In this document: positions 45,272 to 55,570 of the stretch, one piece after another
Position numbering within the stretch: position 1 is the stretch's first letter
How the letters are laid out: every line of letters begins with the position of its first letter
Assembly: GCA_902627495.1 (NCBI GenBank)
Contig: CACOJS010000005.1
Location: 62,001 to 126,000, forward strand
DNA: 64,000 nt
DNA from: Hydrogenophilales bacterium
GTDB taxonomy: Bacteria; Pseudomonadota; Gammaproteobacteria; Burkholderiales; Eutrophovitaceae
Direction of reading: 5' to 3'
Position numbers and translations under genes: made by a program
The notes under the pieces: generated by a model
What the model was told of the DNA's origin: nothing
Seen by the model: the letters and a program-made list of their open reading frames with translations, nothing else
Database searches by the model: none

Positions 45272-47185
45272 CTGAAACCTAATCAATTTAACTTAATTTT
45301 ATTTCTTTTGTTGTTTTCTTGGCTTGTGAAGGCAATAGGGGCCACGCTTGGGGAATTAGAAACAACCTCGGCTTTGGGTCAACCATTAGAAATAAAAATT
45401 GTAGTGTCAGCAGATTCCGAGCAACTTACATCACTTGTTGCACGAGTTGGGAGTATGGAGAGTTATCAGCGTTCAGGTCTCGTGTATAGCGGTTTTATTG
45501 CTGATCTTAGGGCCTGGGTAGATAAAACCCCCTCTGGTCAAACGGTGGTTAAAGTTGTTTCAATTAACCCGATAAGTGTTCCTGTTTTCGATTTATTAAT
45601 TGATTTGTCGTGGTCGGACGGGCGGACCACGGATAGCTATACAGTTTTTTTGGATACACCGGACATATTGCAGGCTAGGCAGTCATTTAATGCTAGGGAA
45701 TCAGAAGAGTTTGCAGTAAGTGAAGTGGTTGATGGCATGGATAGCAACAGTAAGGAGGGTGAGGAGCCAGTTTATACTGTAGGATCCAGTGAGAGCACTG
45801 AGGAAATTGATGAAACAAGTGAAAAAGTCGAGAGTATGTCTCAGTTATCCGAAGAATCTCTTTCTGATGATCAAGTGCCTGTTGATTTAGTTAGTGCAGA
45901 TAAAGCTCAAGATGATTCTGATAGGATGTACGGCCCAGTAGCTTCTGGTGACACTTTGGGTAAAATCGCACTCCAAATAAAACCAAGTGATATTTCTCTG
46001 GAGCAAATGTTAGTGTTACTTTATCGAAAAAACACTGGGGCGTTTGTAGGCGAAAATATGAATCGACTGAGGGTGGGTCCAGTATTGGAACTGCCAACGG
46101 AGGCAGATTATTCCTCTATAGAGGATGATGAAAGCAGGAAGATAGTCAAAGAACAGTATGCCGAGTGGAGACAGTACAAAGAGCAGTTGGGAGGGCTTGC
46201 GTCGGATAGTGATGACCAGAGAGCCTCTCCGCGACAGGAAGTAACAAGTTCAGTTACTTCGGGTGTAGATGAGTCTGTTGCCGCGGGTGAGCAACCTAGG
46301 GAAGTTTTACGGTTATCCGAAAAAAAGTCGTCCAATGATGTGGGTTACGAAGGCTCCTCAGATTATGTTATGCAATTGGAAGAAGAGCTAGTTGCAAAAG
46401 ATAATGCCGTCAGGGAAGCCAATGCCCGAATGGCGAGATTAGAAAAAACTATTAAAGACCTGAAGGGTTTAATAGAAGTTGAAAGTGGAAATCTGAATTC
46501 ATTAGGTGAGGAGAAAAATGAGGCAGATAGCACTGAGGTTGCTGAGGGTGGACTTGAGTCAGAGACTGGCCCAGAGGAATCGAGAAACATTCTATCAAGG
46601 ATTGCTTCGTTGATATTGAACCAAAACATTAGTCAGCTATTAGATTTGCCTGAATTCCAAACGATTCGTGAGAATACTTTTTTTCTCAGAGTGACTGAGT
46701 ACCCAATAATCCAAAAAATTTTGATTTTGCCGATATATTTAGTGATCGTCGTCCTCGTGATGGTGATAGCGGTATTAGCTCTACTTTTCATTAGGTTATC
46801 AAATTTAATATTAACCAGAAATGAGGAAAGTAAGGTGGGGGCTAGTAGGTCCCGTAATGATTATACGGAAGGCTCGGGAAAAAAAAATAAGAGGGAGGAG
46901 GGCGACTTAAACGTTTCGCCACGGCCAAACCTTAAGCAGAATGACATTGGCGAGTCAAATACCCGCCCAGATCTATCGGGGATTAGTCTTGACTTAGATG
47001 GTGCAGATGGCAAAGAAGATTCAAAATGGTATGAGGTGCAAACCAAATTTGATCTAGCAAAGGCTTACCAAGAAATGGGAGACCGTGAAGGTGCTCTACA
47101 GATTTTAATGGAAGTGTTGGATGAAGGTGACGATGATCAGATAGCTGCGGCTAAAAAGACCATTGCGGAGCTTAATGAACAGTGA
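45272..47185 (+). CDS. fimV: FimV-like peptidoglycan-binding pilus/polarity protein
   Basis: FimV is an inner-membrane protein that organises type IV pili and cell-pole proteins. From CTG 45272 the 637-residue product has a signal peptide (KPNQFNLILFLLLFSWL, cleavage after AIGA) and the FimV N-terminal domain (LGELETTSALGQPLEIKIV onward). A LysM-like segment YGPVASGDTLGKIALQI lies near 225-275, a coiled coil near 355-390 and a single TM helix at about 485-508. The cytoplasmic C-terminus ends in the TPR-like FimV domain (KWYEVQTKFDLAKAYQEMGD). Acidic and shorter than Pseudomonas FimV. Starting at TTG 45308 would remove the positive n-region. It lies in the conserved asd-fimV-truA order. Confidence 0.9.
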   Translation: MKPNQFNLILFLLLFSWLVKAIGATLGELETTSALGQPLEIKIVVSADSEQLTSLVARVGSMESYQRSGLVYSGFIADLRAWVDKTPSGQTVVKVVSINPISVPVFDLLIDLSWSDGRTTDSYTVFLDTPDILQARQSFNARESEEFAVSEVVDGMDSNSKEGEEPVYTVGSSESTEEIDETSEKVESMSQLSEESLSDDQVPVDLVSADKAQDDSDRMYGPVASGDTLGKIALQIKPSDISLEQMLVLLYRKNTGAFVGENMNRLRVGPVLELPTEADYSSIEDDESRKIVKEQYAEWRQYKEQLGGLASDSDDQRASPRQEVTSSVTSGVDESVAAGEQPREVLRLSEKKSSNDVGYEGSSDYVMQLEEELVAKDNAVREANARMARLEKTIKDLKGLIEVESGNLNSLGEEKNEADSTEVAEGGLESETGPEESRNILSRIASLILNQNISQLLDLPEFQTIRENTFFLRVTEYPIIQKILILPIYLVIVVLVMVIAVLALLFIRLSNLILTRNEESKVGASRSRNDYTEGSGKKNKREEGDLNVSPRPNLKQNDIGESNTRPDLSGISLDLDGADGKEDSKWYEVQTKFDLAKAYQEMGDREGALQILMEVLDEGDDDQIAAAKKTIAELNEQ

Positions 47186-47204
47186 TTGATAATCCTCTAG
47201 ATTT

Positions 47205-48011
47205 ATGGCGACACCAGAAAACCACTATCGGTTAGCTTTGGGTTTGGAATATGACGGCAGTGGTTTCAATGGTTGGCAAACTCAACCCGAAGGATGCACC
47301 GTACAAGACAACGTTGAGACGGCTTTGACTGGTTTGGCTAACCAAAAAATTAAAGTTGTCAGTGCCGGCCGGACAGATGCTGGTGTTCATGCCCTCAGTC
47401 AGGTAATCCATTTCGATACTAGTACTCAACGAGAATTAACAACTTGGGTTGAGGGTACAAACTCCTTGGTTGCCGGAGGGATTTCGGTGGTCTGGGCTAA
47501 AGAGGTTGGTAAAGATTTCCATGCTAGGTATTCTGCCTTATCAAGGACCTACACCTACCTTATTCTTAACCGATTGCAGCGACCAGGACTTCTCCAGAAG
47601 AAAGTCGCCTGGTATAAGAAAAAATTGTCAATCCGTAGCATGAGAATAGCATCGAAATACCTTATTGGCCTGCACGATTTTTCATCTTTTCGATCCTCTT
47701 CTTGTCAATCAACTACAACTGTAAGGGAGGTGAGTTCTCTCAATATAGCACAGCATGATAGCTTAGTAAGGATTGATATTACGGCCAATGCATTTCTACA
47801 GCACATGGTTAGAAATATTGTTGGATCATTGGTTGATGTTGGCTTAGGGAAAAAGCATCCAGATTGGATCGACGAAATATTAAGAGCAAAAAATAGAGAT
47901 TTGGCAGGGCCAGCGGCCTCGCCCGACGGTTTGTTTCTTGCAAAAGTGAGTTATGATTTAAAATGGGAGATACCTGATGGCGGTAAACTTCCGTATGGTT
48001 TTGGGCAATAG
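47205..48011 (+). CDS. truA: tRNA pseudouridine(38-40) synthase
   Basis: TruA isomerises uridines 38-40 of the tRNA anticodon arm to pseudouridine. The 268-residue protein has GLEYDGSGFNGWQTQP near the N-terminus, the catalytic Asp58 in SAGRTDAGVHALSQVIHF, and the later motifs HDFSSFRSSSC and FLQHMVRNIVGSLVDVG. The ATG at 47205 lies 19 bases after fimV, and trpF begins within about 20 bases of its stop. Confidence 0.97.
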   Translation: MATPENHYRLALGLEYDGSGFNGWQTQPEGCTVQDNVETALTGLANQKIKVVSAGRTDAGVHALSQVIHFDTSTQRELTTWVEGTNSLVAGGISVVWAKEVGKDFHARYSALSRTYTYLILNRLQRPGLLQKKVAWYKKKLSIRSMRIASKYLIGLHDFSSFRSSSCQSTTTVREVSSLNIAQHDSLVRIDITANAFLQHMVRNIVGSLVDVGLGKKHPDWIDEILRAKNRDLAGPAASPDGLFLAKVSYDLKWEIPDGGKLPYGFGQ

Positions 48012-48030
48012 CATGAGGCATGAATCAGTA

Positions 48031-48651
48031 ATGACATACGTAAAAATCTGTGGTATCACTTGCCCAGAAGATGCAAGCATGGCCGTCAGCCTTGGTGCTC
48101 GAGCATTAGGCTTTATATTTTATAAAGGTAGTCCTAGATTTATTAGTTTGACCCAGGCAAGAGCAATTATCGAGTCTCTTCCACCATTTGTGTCCACTGT
48201 AGCTCTTTTTGTTAATTCAGAAGCTCAGGATGTTGTGGAAACGATCAAAATTGTCAAGCCTGATATTTTACAATTTCATGGTGAAGAATCAGCCAGTTTT
48301 TGTGAGCAATTTGAAAGGCCCTATATTAAGGCAATAAGGGTGCATAAAAATACAGATTTGATACAATCGTGCTCCGAGTATTCGTCAGCTAAGGCAGTTT
48401 TGTTAGATTCTTTTATCGTAGGAAAAGTTGGTGGAAGTGGGGTACCATTCGATTGGAGTTTAATACCTCCAAGTCTTTCTATGCCTATAATCTTGGCAGG
48501 TGGATTAAACTCGGAGAATGTAGCAAAGGCTGTAGGGATTGTAGGGCCCTGGGCGGTTGATGTGAGTTCTGGTGTGGAGTGTTCACCAGGAAAGAAAGAC
48601 TTTAATAAAATGTTGGCTTTTTTCCAAGGAGTAAAAAATGCAAATGAATGA
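48031..48651 (+). CDS. trpF: Phosphoribosylanthranilate isomerase
   Basis: TrpF performs the Amadori rearrangement of phosphoribosylanthranilate in tryptophan synthesis. The 206-residue TIM barrel starts [15 protein letters not shown] with the catalytic Cys7. It contains [21 protein letters not shown], and a catalytic Asp in VLLDSF. The C-terminal phosphate-binding loops are [11 protein letters not shown] and [18 protein letters not shown] 48031 best fits the family; ATG 48013 is possible. Its last 14 bases overlap trpB. Confidence 0.96.
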   Translation: MTYVKICGITCPEDASMAVSLGARALGFIFYKGSPRFISLTQARAIIESLPPFVSTVALFVNSEAQDVVETIKIVKPDILQFHGEESASFCEQFERPYIKAIRVHKNTDLIQSCSEYSSAKAVLLDSFIVGKVGGSGVPFDWSLIPPSLSMPIILAGGLNSENVAKAVGIVGPWAVDVSSGVECSPGKKDFNKMLAFFQGVKNANE

Positions 48652-49855
48652 GCCATTAGCCGGATATAACTTACCCAGCAGTGATGGTCGATACGGGCCA
48701 TATGGCGGTATCTTCGTAGCGGAGACACTAATGCATGCTCTAGATGAGCTTCGGTTGAATTATGAGACGATGCGTAATGACAAAAGTTTTATATCTGAGT
48801 TTTCGTCGGAACTAAAAAATTATGTGGGAAGGCCCAGCCCGATATATTATGCAAAGAGGTTGTCAGAAGAACTCGGTGGGGGGCAAATATACCTTAAAAG
48901 GGAGGACCTTAATCATACAGGGGCCCATAAGATAAATAATACAATGGGACAGGCTCTTCTTGCTAGGCATATGGGGAAGACAAGAATAATTGCAGAAACT
49001 GGTGCAGGGCAACATGGTGTTGCTTCTGCAACGGTCGCGGCACGTTACGGAATGGATTGTGTCGTATACATGGGATCAGAAGATGTTAAAAGACAAGCAA
49101 CCAACGTATATCGAATGAAGCTTTTAGGGGCGAAGGTAGTCCCGGTGGAAAGTGGATCCCGAACATTAAAAGATGCTTTAAATGAGGCAATGCGAGATTG
49201 GGTGACGAATGTTGCAAATACCTTTTATATAATAGGAACAGTAGCAGGGCCTCATCCCTATCCGATGATGGTCAGGGATTTCAATTCGGTTGTTGGGAAC
49301 GAAGTAAGAGAGCAAATGCCCTCTGCAGTAGGCAAACATCCGGATGCTATCGTTGCCTGTGTTGGCGGTGGTTCAAATGCGATGGGGGTCTTTTACCCTT
49401 ATATAAAAGAAAAAGGGGTTAAATTAATAGGTGTAGAAGCCGGCGGAAGTGGTATAGAATCTGGCAAGCATGCAGCAACACTGTGTGCTGGTCGGCCTGG
49501 CGTTCTACATGGAAATAGAACTTATTTGATCCAGGATGATGGAGGTCAGATAGTTGAAACCCACTCCATATCAGCAGGATTAGACTATCCCGGTGTAGGC
49601 CCGGAACATGCATGGCTCAAGGATAATGGCCGTGCAGAATACGTCAGTGTTACAGATCAGGAAGCCTTGGATGCATTTCATAAACTTACTCGTGTCGAGG
49701 GAATTATGCCTGCACTTGAAACGGCTCATGCGATCGCTTACGCTATGACCATAGCACCAACTTATGACAAGGATAAAATCATTTTAGTCAATCTCTCTGG
49801 ACGAGGTGATAAGGATATGGATACTGTGGCAAAGGTAAGTGGAATCACGCTTTGA
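48638..49855 (+). CDS. trpB: Tryptophan synthase beta chain
   Basis: TrpB condenses indole with serine using PLP. The 405-residue protein contains [16 protein letters not shown], and the PLP Lys98 is in [16 protein letters not shown]. It also has [11 protein letters not shown], the phosphate-binding [10 protein letters not shown] and EPGVGPEH-like [16 protein letters not shown] 48638 is preferred: AAGGAG at 48626-48631 is six bases upstream and lies inside trpF, giving a 14-base overlap. TrpF-B-A adjacency is the beta/deep-gamma arrangement; trpEGDC are not in this window. Confidence 0.98.
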   Translation: MQMNEPLAGYNLPSSDGRYGPYGGIFVAETLMHALDELRLNYETMRNDKSFISEFSSELKNYVGRPSPIYYAKRLSEELGGGQIYLKREDLNHTGAHKINNTMGQALLARHMGKTRIIAETGAGQHGVASATVAARYGMDCVVYMGSEDVKRQATNVYRMKLLGAKVVPVESGSRTLKDALNEAMRDWVTNVANTFYIIGTVAGPHPYPMMVRDFNSVVGNEVREQMPSAVGKHPDAIVACVGGGSNAMGVFYPYIKEKGVKLIGVEAGGSGIESGKHAATLCAGRPGVLHGNRTYLIQDDGGQIVETHSISAGLDYPGVGPEHAWLKDNGRAEYVSVTDQEALDAFHKLTRVEGIMPALETAHAIAYAMTIAPTYDKDKIILVNLSGRGDKDMDTVAKVSGITL

Positions 49856-49907
49856 ATCTAGTAATTAAAGCCATTTGGCGTATTCAAATTTATTGGAAAA
49901 GTTAATA

Positions 49908-50708
49908 ATGGATTCACGAATTTCCGAAAAATTTAACCAATTGACAAAGTTGCATAAGAAAGCTTTGATTCCTTTTTTTACAGCGGGGGACCCGTCTCCA
50001 AAGTATACAGTTGGAGTGATGCATGCGATGGTTCGTGCGGGTGCTGATATAATAGAACTAGGAGTTCCATTCTCTGATCCTATGGCCGACGGTCCAGTGA
50101 TTCAGAGGGCTAGTGAAAGGGCACTCGCCCAAGATGTTGACCTAGTAATGATCTTTGACTTAGTTAGGCAATTTCGAAGGTCAGATGCTACCACACCCGT
50201 TGTCCTTATGGGTTATGCTAATCCGATAGAGAACATGGGTTATGAGCCATTTTCAGAGCAATGTAAAAAGGCGGGGGTTGATGGGGTTCTTGTGGTTGAC
50301 TATCCGCCCGAGGAAAGTCAGGACCTCAATCGTGTATTAATGCAAAACGGACTTGATTCTATCTATCTTCTTGCACCGACATCTACTAGAAATCGAATGC
50401 GAGAAGTAGCTAAAATAGCACGAGGGTATGTTTACTATGTCTCTCTTAAAGGAGTTACTGGTGCGACGCACCTTGATGTTCAGGGTGTTGCGGAGCGATT
50501 GCCTGAGATTAAAGCTGAAATTAAACTCCCTATTGGTGTTGGTTTTGGAATCAAGGATCCTGCCACTGCTGCAGCAGTAGCTCAAATAGCAGATGCGGTA
50601 GTAATAGGCAGTAGAATCGTTGAAGAAATTGAAAAGTCTCCGGTTGATAAAATCGAGGACAATATTTATATGTTTCTAAGTCACATTAGAAAAGCAATTG
50701 ATGCATAA
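49908..50708 (+). CDS. trpA: Tryptophan synthase alpha chain
   Basis: TrpA cleaves indole-3-glycerol phosphate, releasing indole into the tunnel to TrpB. The 266-residue TIM barrel has ALIPFFTAGDPSPKYT, then ELGVPFSDPMADGPVIQRA with catalytic Glu50 and Asp61, and the phosphate-binding GVGFGIKDP and VVIGSRIVEEI. ATG 49908 (GGAA at nine bases) is preferred over ATG 49875, whose extra residues are not family-like. Confidence 0.97.
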   Translation: MDSRISEKFNQLTKLHKKALIPFFTAGDPSPKYTVGVMHAMVRAGADIIELGVPFSDPMADGPVIQRASERALAQDVDLVMIFDLVRQFRRSDATTPVVLMGYANPIENMGYEPFSEQCKKAGVDGVLVVDYPPEESQDLNRVLMQNGLDSIYLLAPTSTRNRMREVAKIARGYVYYVSLKGVTGATHLDVQGVAERLPEIKAEIKLPIGVGFGIKDPATAAAVAQIADAVVIGSRIVEEIEKSPVDKIEDNIYMFLSHIRKAIDA

Positions 50709-50724
50709 ATCTGGGTAATTTGAG

Positions 50725-51606
50725 ATGAGTTGGTTAAGTAAACTCCTTCCACCAAAGATAAAAAAATTGAGTATTGGAGAGCGGCGAGGTGTTCCAGAGG
50801 GTTTATGGAGCAAATGTGAAAGCTGTGAAACAGTTCTCTATTTGGCTGATTTTAAGAGAAATCTTAATGTATGTCCAAAATGTGGGCATCACGGGCGATT
50901 GAGTGCTAGAAGACGACTGGAGATTACTTTAGATGATGGGGATCATTATGAGATAGGTAAATCAATTATCTCGGAAGACCCCCTCAAGTTTATTGATAGT
51001 AAGCGTTATACCGATCGACTTAAATTGGCAAAAAAACAAACGGATGAGAAAGACGCACTTGTTGTTATGAAAGGCCAAATAAAAGGGGTAGACGTAATCT
51101 GTGCTGCTTTTGAATTCAGATTTTTAGGAGGTTCGATGGGTTCTGTTGTCGGAGAAAAATTTTCTCAAGGAGTGGCAGAGTGTTGTCGTAAAAACCTTCC
51201 TCTAATTTGTTTTGCATCCAGCGGTGGTGCAAGGATGCAGGAGGGGGTTATTTCTCTGTTTCAGATGGCTAAGACAGCGGCCTCTCTCACAAAATTGTCA
51301 AAAAAAAAGTTACCATTTATTTCTATTTTAACCGATCCGACCATGGGAGGTGTGTCAGCCAGCTTTGCTATGTTGGGTGATTTTATTATCGCAGAACCGG
51401 ACGCCTTGATAGGTTTTGCTGGTCCACGCGTTATCGAACAGACGGTTAATGAAAAACTCCCAGAAGGGTTTCAAAGATCGGAGTTCTTACTTAAACATGG
51501 GGCGATTGACATGATTATCGACAGACGGCAGTTGCGAGATATCGTGTATGACCTGGTTTTACTTTTGAAGCATGAGTCACTAATAAAAAAGAAACAAGGT
51601 GATTAG
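50725..51606 (+). CDS. accD: Acetyl-CoA carboxylase carboxyltransferase subunit beta
   Basis: AccD with AccA transfers the carboxyl group from carboxybiotin to acetyl-CoA, the first step of fatty acid synthesis. The 293-residue protein has the N-terminal zinc ribbon with Cys31, 34, 50 and 53 (CESC...CPKC). The crotonase-fold carboxyltransferase core follows, including [29 protein letters not shown] and [18 protein letters not shown]. It begins 16 bases after trpA, and its stop overlaps the folC start. Confidence 0.97.
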   Translation: MSWLSKLLPPKIKKLSIGERRGVPEGLWSKCESCETVLYLADFKRNLNVCPKCGHHGRLSARRRLEITLDDGDHYEIGKSIISEDPLKFIDSKRYTDRLKLAKKQTDEKDALVVMKGQIKGVDVICAAFEFRFLGGSMGSVVGEKFSQGVAECCRKNLPLICFASSGGARMQEGVISLFQMAKTAASLTKLSKKKLPFISILTDPTMGGVSASFAMLGDFIIAEPDALIGFAGPRVIEQTVNEKLPEGFQRSEFLLKHGAIDMIIDRRQLRDIVYDLVLLLKHESLIKKKQGD

Positions 51607-52882
51607 TCAAGATAGTGATCTATTAGGCTTGTGGTTGAAACAGCGTAGGGCTGCCCATCATGCTGGAATTAACTTGGGGCTTGATCGTATCCGGGCGGTT
51701 AGGGACTCCATGGGGTTTTCACTTAACTGTGCCACTATTATTGTGGGGGGTACAAATGGGAAAGGTTCCGTTGTTGCTATTATAGAATCTATCCTTAGAA
51801 AATCTGGCCTCAGGGTCGGAGCTTATACCTCCCCGCATCTTAATAGGTTTAATGAGCGTGTGAGGGTTTGCGGCAATGATGTGACTGACAGTGAAATTCT
51901 CCATTCTTTAGAGCTCGTTGAAAAAAGTCGAAATAAGGTGGTTTTAACGTATTTTGAGTACGCGACTCTTGCCGCAGCGAGGTTTTTTTCAATATCGAAT
52001 TTAGATGTTGCCATTCTTGAGGTTGGGTTGGGAGGAAGGCTTGATGCTGTCAACATTTTTGATGGAGATTGTAGTGTTATAACCAGCTTGGCAATTGACC
52101 ATGCGGACATTCTAGGAGGCAGTGTTGAAGCGATAGCCAGCGAGAAAGCAGGAATATTTAGGAAAGACCGGCCAGCCGTGTGTGGTGTTAACCATCCTCC
52201 TTTTAATCTGCTAAGAATAGCTAACAAACTAGGTGCCGACTTAGTACAAATAGAAAAAGATTTTGGCTATACTTCTAGAAGCAAAAATACATGGGATTTT
52301 TGGAGTAGGAGGGGTGCGGGATTAACATCGCTTCCTAGGCCGTCGTTGATAGGAGATGTACAACTAGCAAACTCAGCGACGGCTTTAGCTGTTATAGATT
52401 CGTTGAAGGATAAGATTCCTACAGAGACAGATGCTGTAAAAAAAGGATTGAGGGATATTGACCTTAGAGGAAGATTTCAGGTGGTTCCCGGTAAACCGCA
52501 GATTGTATTTGACGTTTGTCACAATCCACAGGCAACAGAGACTTTTAGGTCTAATCTGAGCAACTTACCCAAGACCAGAAGAACGGTAGCTATGTTTGGA
52601 ATGTTAGCTAGCAAAGATGCAGTTGGAGTAGTGGCTATCATAAAAGCACATATCGATTTCTGGGTAATAACAGAATTAGATACCGAAAAAACCTTGGTTT
52701 TATCAAGTCTTCGAGCGGCATTGGTTAAAAACAATGTAGGAAGAGACTTTATTAGGGAGAGTGATTCTGTTGATCATGCATTTAAGATAGCCCGTCAGTT
52801 AGTATCAGATGATGATAGAATTTTAGTTATAGGTTCGTTTTATCTTGTTTCTGATGTTATGAATATCATGAGATTAAAATAG
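51599..52882 (+). CDS. folC: Dihydrofolate synthase / folylpolyglutamate synthase
   Basis: FolC adds glutamate to dihydropteroate and to folates, using ATP. The 427-residue Mur-ligase-fold protein has the P-loop [19 protein letters not shown] near residue 45. It also has [27 protein letters not shown], the [11 protein letters not shown] segment, and [12 protein letters not shown] in the C-terminal domain. GTG 51599 overlaps the accD stop by eight bases, and AAGG overlaps the start itself. accD-folC-SPOR-cvpA-purF is a conserved proteobacterial order. Confidence 0.95.
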   Translation: MISQDSDLLGLWLKQRRAAHHAGINLGLDRIRAVRDSMGFSLNCATIIVGGTNGKGSVVAIIESILRKSGLRVGAYTSPHLNRFNERVRVCGNDVTDSEILHSLELVEKSRNKVVLTYFEYATLAAARFFSISNLDVAILEVGLGGRLDAVNIFDGDCSVITSLAIDHADILGGSVEAIASEKAGIFRKDRPAVCGVNHPPFNLLRIANKLGADLVQIEKDFGYTSRSKNTWDFWSRRGAGLTSLPRPSLIGDVQLANSATALAVIDSLKDKIPTETDAVKKGLRDIDLRGRFQVVPGKPQIVFDVCHNPQATETFRSNLSNLPKTRRTVAMFGMLASKDAVGVVAIIKAHIDFWVITELDTEKTLVLSSLRAALVKNNVGRDFIRESDSVDHAFKIARQLVSDDDRILVIGSFYLVSDVMNIMRLK

Positions 52883-52885
52883 CAA

Positions 52886-53464
52886 ATGGCAAAAAAAATA
52901 AGGCAAGAAAAAGAAGAGTTAAGGAAGGTCGCAAGGCATCGATTACTCGGTGCTATTACCATAGTGCTTGTTGTGATTGTGTTCCTGCCGATGGTTTTGG
53001 ATCAATCCCCGAGACCATTGTCAGACGATATTAGAATTTCTATACCCGAGCCTCCTGATATAAATGAGGGTTATTTGGAAAGGTATGAAGGATCGAATGA
53101 TCAGAAAATAATGGTAACTGATAAATTGGATACAAAGAGTAAACTAAACACTCAAGATGACCAGCACAATAATAATAATACGGTGCAATCTGCTAGAGAC
53201 GTCGAAGATAAAAAGAGTTATTGTGTTCAGTTAGGTGTATTCCAAGGAAGAGATTCAGTTGATAAACTTGTAGGCAAGGTTAAAAATATTAATTTGCCTG
53301 TATATACGGAAGTAATAGATATAAATGGGAAACCAAGGACTCGGGTTAGAATAGGTCCCTATACTGATAGGAAGTCGGCTCAAGTCGTGATAAAGCGAAT
53401 TGAGAAACTTAAGTTAAAAATTGGAGAGCCGGTTGTGCTTTTGTTATCTGGGAAACCCAGTTAG
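52886..53464 (+). CDS. SPOR-domain cell-division protein (DedD-like)
   Basis: The 192-residue bitopic membrane protein has a short basic cytoplasmic N-terminus, a TM helix (about 19-37, LLGAITIVLVVIVFLPMVL), a polar Asp/Asn/Gln-rich periplasmic linker, and a C-terminal SPOR domain. The SPOR domain runs from about 110, SYCVQLGVFQGRDSVDKLV to RIGPYTDRKSAQVVIKRI. SPOR domains bind denuded glycan strands at the septum. Its position between folC and cvpA matches dedD. It starts three bases after folC. Confidence 0.93.
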   Translation: MAKKIRQEKEELRKVARHRLLGAITIVLVVIVFLPMVLDQSPRPLSDDIRISIPEPPDINEGYLERYEGSNDQKIMVTDKLDTKSKLNTQDDQHNNNNTVQSARDVEDKKSYCVQLGVFQGRDSVDKLVGKVKNINLPVYTEVIDINGKPRTRVRIGPYTDRKSAQVVIKRIEKLKLKIGEPVVLLLSGKPS

Positions 53465-53506
53465 AGAAAAAACTTTAATAGTGCCAATACTTTTTATTAC
53501 CCAATA

Positions 53507-53998
53507 ATGACTCTCGTAGATTATGTTGTTATCCTTATTATAGCTTTGTCAGCTATAATAAGTTTGATAAGGGGGTTTGTAAGGGAGGTTTTGTCGCTTA
53601 TATCATGGATCGGGGCACTTTTTATAGCTAAAGAGGGCACTCCGTTTTCTGTTGATACAGTACCTGACTTCATTGGTCATGTGGGGCTGAGGTATGTGAT
53701 CGCTTTCGCTGTGATTTTTGTCACGGCTGTATTTGTTTTGAGTTTCGTTTCGAGGCAGGTATCTCGCTTTGTTGGTTTTTCGGGCCTAAAAGGCACAGAT
53801 AGATCGCTTGGCGTAATTTTTGGTTTGGCAAGAGGAGTAATTCTAGTATCATTTCTAGCTTTGATTGTGGGGGTTACCCCATTAGCTGGAGAGGAGTATT
53901 GGCAAAATGCTTATCTTCGTCAAGAGCTTGAAGTTGCTTCAAAGATGTTAGACTTAATTCCTGATGATATTATGAAAAAAGAAGGTGACGTACGGTAA
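53507..53998 (+). CDS. cvpA: CvpA family inner-membrane protein
   Basis: The 163-residue protein has four hydrophobic segments and the family features VDYVVILIIALSAIISLIRGFVREVLSLISW and DRSLGVIFGLARGVILV. CvpA is needed for colicin V production and envelope stress tolerance in E. coli; its molecular role is unclear. It is placed immediately upstream of purF, as in E. coli. Confidence 0.95.
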   Translation: MTLVDYVVILIIALSAIISLIRGFVREVLSLISWIGALFIAKEGTPFSVDTVPDFIGHVGLRYVIAFAVIFVTAVFVLSFVSRQVSRFVGFSGLKGTDRSLGVIFGLARGVILVSFLALIVGVTPLAGEEYWQNAYLRQELEVASKMLDLIPDDIMKKEGDVR

Positions 53999-54058
53999 TT
54001 TAAGTTTATAACGATTTTTGTCAATTTAGGTTCATCTTTTTTGGGAGCTCTTATAGAA

Positions 54059-55570
54059 GTGTGTGGAATTATCGGAATTGCTTCAAATCAACCTGTTAAT
54101 CAATTGCTCTATGATGGCTTGTTGGTATTACAACATAGGGGTCAGGATTCTGCAGGGATTGTCACGGCACAAAAGAATACTTTCCACATGGCCAAGGGGC
54201 CAGGTTTAGTTAGAGACGTCTTTCGCACTCGAGACATGCGGAATTTAAAAGGAGAATTTGGGATAGGGCATTGCCGCTACCCTACTGCTGGTTCAGCAAG
54301 TTCATCAGCTGAAGTTCAACCGCTTTATGTTAATTCTCCTTTCGGCATAGTTATTGCACATAATGGGAACTTGACAAATAGTGACCAATTGGCGAGTGAT
54401 CTTTTTAAAGAAGATTTTAGGCATGTCAATACGAATTCTGACTCGGAAGTTCTCTTAAATGTTTTGGCTCATGAGCTACAAAAGGTTGTGACGGGACATG
54501 AATTAGCTCCTTCAATGATATTTTCAGCAGTAAAAGCACTACACCAGAGGGTTAAAGGTGCATATGCGATTGTTGCTATGATAGCAGGCTATGGACTACT
54601 AGCTTTCCGGGATCCGTTTGGCATTAGGCCGCTCATTATTGGAGTTAGCAACAAAGGTGCAAAACCAGAGTACCTAATTTCATCAGAGAGCGTGGCTGCG
54701 AATGCTTTAGGGTTCGATGTTTTAAGAGACATTAAACCTGGTGAAGTAATTTTTATAGATACAAACAAGAATTTGTTTAGTGATACGACCGGTGTTAATT
54801 TTCCCTCCTCGCCCTGTATATTTGAATATGTTTATTTGGCGAGGCCTGATTCGGTAATGAATGGAATTTCGGTCTATGAAACCAGGCTTCGGATGGGTAG
54901 AAGCCTTGCAAAGAAAGTAAAACGAGAGCATTCAGACTTAAAAGTAGATGTTGTAATCCCTATTCCGGATTCTAGTCGACCGGCTGCCCTGGAAATGGCG
55001 ATAAATCTTAAAGTTCCATTTAGAGAAGGTTTTATAAAAAATCGTTACATAGGCCGAACCTTTATAATGCCAGGGCAGGAGAGACGTAAAAAATCGGTTC
55101 GTCAAAAATTAAATCCGATCAGCATGGAGTTCAAAGGTAAAAATGTTATGTTAGTTGATGATTCAATAGTCAGAGGTACAACTGCTCGAGAGATTGTTCA
55201 GATGGCTAGAGAGGCAGGAGCTGCGAAGGTTTTTTTTGCATCAGCTGCACCTCCTGTACGTTTCCCAAATGTTTATGGCATTGATATGCCGTCTGTTAAG
55301 GAGTTAATTGCCAATGGCAGGACAAATTTTCAGGTCTCCAAGGAACTAGGAGTTGATAGACTTATATACCAGTCTCTAGAATCATTAGTGGAGGACGTAG
55401 GATCTGTTAATCCGAGTATTACCCGATTTGAGACATCGTGTTTTACAGGGGATTACGTAACTGGTGATATTACGGAGGAGTATTTGAATGTCATCGAGTC
55501 TCGGCGCAATGACAATGAGCTCGCTAGAGCGATGGATCAAAGCAATCAATTAGATTTAAATCTAGTATAA
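54059..55570 (+). CDS. purF: Amidophosphoribosyltransferase
   Basis: PurF transfers ammonia from glutamine to PRPP, the first step of purine synthesis. The 503-residue protein is initiated at GTG 54059 so that Cys is residue 2 and becomes the N-terminal glutaminase nucleophile after Met removal (CGIIGIA). GGGAG lies 11 bases upstream. Other motifs are LQHRGQDSAGI, GHCRYPTAGSAS, AHNGNLTN and the PRPP loop VMLVDDSIVRGTT. A TTG start at 54041 would bury the nucleophile and is rejected. Its 3' end overlaps convergent lpxH by 25 bases. Confidence 0.97.
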   Translation: MCGIIGIASNQPVNQLLYDGLLVLQHRGQDSAGIVTAQKNTFHMAKGPGLVRDVFRTRDMRNLKGEFGIGHCRYPTAGSASSSAEVQPLYVNSPFGIVIAHNGNLTNSDQLASDLFKEDFRHVNTNSDSEVLLNVLAHELQKVVTGHELAPSMIFSAVKALHQRVKGAYAIVAMIAGYGLLAFRDPFGIRPLIIGVSNKGAKPEYLISSESVAANALGFDVLRDIKPGEVIFIDTNKNLFSDTTGVNFPSSPCIFEYVYLARPDSVMNGISVYETRLRMGRSLAKKVKREHSDLKVDVVIPIPDSSRPAALEMAINLKVPFREGFIKNRYIGRTFIMPGQERRKKSVRQKLNPISMEFKGKNVMLVDDSIVRGTTAREIVQMAREAGAAKVFFASAAPPVRFPNVYGIDMPSVKELIANGRTNFQVSKELGVDRLIYQSLESLVEDVGSVNPSITRFETSCFTGDYVTGDITEEYLNVIESRRNDNELARAMDQSNQLDLNLV

